Assembly (NCBI GenBank): GCA_001414485.1
Contig: LLEY01000031.1
Coordinates: forward strand, 186,001 to 250,000
Direction of reading: 5' to 3'
DNA: 64,000 bases
Origin: Calycina herbarum
Taxonomy: Eukaryota > Ascomycota > Leotiomycetes > Helotiales > Pezizellaceae
Every line of letters starts with the position of its first letter. Positions within the stretch are counted from its first letter, which is position 1. Below, piece after piece: positions 62,312 to 64,000 of the stretch. A program made the position numbers and the translations under genes. The notes beneath the pieces were generated by a model. That model was not told the origin of the DNA and did not search any database. It worked only from the letters and a program-made list of their open reading frames with translations.

Positions 62312-64000
62312 ATATATATTATTATTATATAAACTACTAGTAAGATAACTAGGTAGAACTACTACTTCTAGTATAGTTTGCTTATAATAGTTTAGTAATA
62401 GAAATAATACTTATTATACTATTCTATACTAATTATAGATATAAATTATTAGTATATTAAGAAACACTGTCTATAACTATTAATAATCAACTTACTTATA
62501 TTTAGGTCTTAAAAATTAAAGAGTTATATAAAGAACTTATAGAAGATTTATAGTTTATTACTAAAAGAAACGTATACTACTATAATAAACGACGTAGTTA
62601 AGAGCTAATACTAAAAGAGAGGAATAAAGTCTACTTAGTATAAAAAAATATTAATATAAAAAGACTAAGTAATAAACTAGATTATAAAAAACTTAGACTA
62701 TTTAAAATTAAACAAGTTAAGAGAGTTTTAAATTATAAATTAATACTATTAAAGATAATAAATATCTACCTAGTATTCTATATATCTCTACTTAAACTAG
62801 TACTACTAGAAGCACTACTAGCTCTAATTATAGAAATTTAACTAGTAAACCTAAATACTAAATACAAAGTTAAGAAGATTCTTAACTATAAAACTATTAG
62901 AGGATAACTTAAGTATTTAATTAAATAGTTAGATTACTTATACTTAGAAAATATATAAGAACTAAAAAGTAATCTTAACTATTACTTAGTATAACTTTAA
63001 GAGTTTTACTAGTAAAACCTAGGTTTACCTATATCTTATAGTTAAGAGGAAAAGCTTTAAGGAAAGCTAGGTTAAAACTTAGCTTAGATTAGGAATTAAC
63101 GAGGATAGGCGAGGCTACTAGTTATACGATCTCCGCTTCCTACTGTTTTTCTACTACCTCCTACTACTCTTTCTCTTCTTTTTCTCTCTCGTTAGCTTTA
63201 TTAAGCTCTTATAGGTTTATAAGACTACGATAGAGTATCTCTTACTTCTGCTTAATAAGGAAGTGTTACTACTACTATAATTAGAGGATTTTCTATATAG
63301 CTTTAGAACTCTTTTATATAGCTTCTTCTTAGATCTTAAAAGCTATCTCCTTCTCTTACTATAACCGCTGCTATTAAGTGTTAATAGATTCCTATTCAAA
63401 AAGTAAAAGTATTCGGTTTTATTCTTTAATATTATAAAGCTTGCTTTTTCTAGTATACTTAGAGTACTTAGAACTACTAGCAATACTAACGTATTAATAA
63501 CCAGCCTTTACTTAAGTATATTAGGTATAGGGAATTATTTCGTATTCTAATTATTTAATTTAAAGAGTATTTAAGATTCTATATTATTTAAGTCTATCTT
63601 TATAAATAGGTATTAATAATATAATAGAAGAGAGAGAAGCCTACTAGCTTTCTAATAATATTTCTTAGCTTATACTTAAGTATAAAGACACGCTAAGCTA
63701 AGAAGGGGATAGTATTATAAATCATAGAAAGTAGTAAGTAGTCTAGATAGTGCTCTAATAGAATAAGATACGACATCTAGGAAAGGAAGGTAATATAGAA
63801 GGAAATTAGTAATACGAAAGGTATTTAAGAGTTTTAAGATCTTACTATTATAAGACTATTAGAAGTTACGTGTAGTTACGTAACGTGATTACCTTAATCG
63901 CTCTAATCGCTCTAATCGTAAGCGATATAGATAATATAAGTAATATAAACGATATACTTAGAGAACGAAGGTTCTATATAAGACTAGCACTTCTACTATT
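62312..64000 (+). mobile_element. 3' part of a G2-type Gypsy chromovirus, cut by window edge
   Basis: From TATTATTATATAAACTACTA onward it matches G2 from about 47,300: the integrase C-terminal part, a chromodomain (about 62,880-63,000), the antisense zinc-finger/coiled-coil frame (minus, about 63,110-63,520), a polypurine tract AAGAAGGGGATAG and the 3' LTR. The 5' two thirds are missing: the join at 62,312 has no LTR, so the copy was truncated before or during insertion. Heavily RIPed. Confidence 0.87.
63713..64000 (+). repeat. 3' LTR of the right-edge Gypsy element, incomplete
   Basis: Starts TATTATAAATCATAG right after the polypurine tract and follows the 464-bp G2 LTR through its first 288 bp, where the window ends. 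Confidence 0.85.

Noticed and set aside
1..64000. tRNA, rRNA genes or a CRISPR array
   Set aside because: No cloverleaf with a matching anticodon arm, no rRNA-like conserved blocks, and no spaced short direct repeats of CRISPR type were seen; the tandem repeats are ankyrin units or LTR parts.

Overview
The window looks like a filamentous ascomycete (Pezizomycotina) chromosome segment that has been heavily altered by repeat-induced point mutation (RIP). Over most of it CA and TG are scarce, TA is very common, CG is kept, and nearly every recognisable coding frame carries TAG/TAA where CAG, CAA or TGG is expected. The decayed host genes have short introns (48-77 bp, several with TGCTAAC-type branch sites) and fungal families: a 14-TM-type MFS transporter, two cytochrome P450s, a Pth11/rhodopsin-domain membrane protein, an FtsJ-like methyltransferase, a NACHT-ankyrin NLR and a large fungal protein of unknown function. 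I cannot fix the genus. I see no gene that is clearly intact.

Layout. 1-24,233 is a nested transposon stack. A Tad1-like LINE on the minus strand (LINE-B, 2,608-4,028 and 22,831-24,233) was split by a second, full-length LINE on the plus strand (LINE-A, 4,029-22,830, 14-bp target duplication). LINE-A was then split by two chromoviral Ty3/Gypsy elements: G3 (5,574-11,249, TSD CTCTC) and G1 (14,267-21,563, TSD CCTCC). A further Gypsy element (G0, 1-2,607) sits in the 3' part of LINE-B and runs off the left edge.

25-37 kb is a less mutated island. It holds a 160-bp solo LTR (TSD ATAAG) and four RIP-damaged genes: MFS (minus), Pth11-like (minus), P450-1 (minus) and P450-2 (plus, heme cysteine lost). 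The mix of transporter, P450s and membrane receptor resembles a decayed secondary-metabolism type locus, but no backbone synthase is present, so this is only suggestive. A short unassigned frame and an FtsJ-like methyltransferase pseudogene follow.

39-52 kb contains RIPed remnants, an ankyrin-type pseudogene, and one large minus-strand gene (42,201 to about 51,960). That gene is broken by an entire Gypsy element (G2, 42,346-49,121, TSD CTAGA) and by a young solo LTR (49,894-50,327, TSD CTAGG). 52-59 kb has a NACHT-ankyrin pseudogene with about a dozen near-identical 99-bp ankyrin repeats, flanked by two LTR remnants in opposite orientation. 58.8-62.3 kb is mostly unreadable RIPed DNA. 62,312-64,000 is the 3' end of another G2-type Gypsy element.

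The points most worth following are the insertion chronology recorded by exact target duplications, the abrupt RIP boundaries (G1 5' LTR, LINE-B right half, young solo LTR), RIP damage to apparently single-copy metabolic genes, the repeat-bearing NLR, and a conserved antisense zinc-finger/coiled-coil frame between the chromodomain and the 3' LTR of the Gypsy elements.
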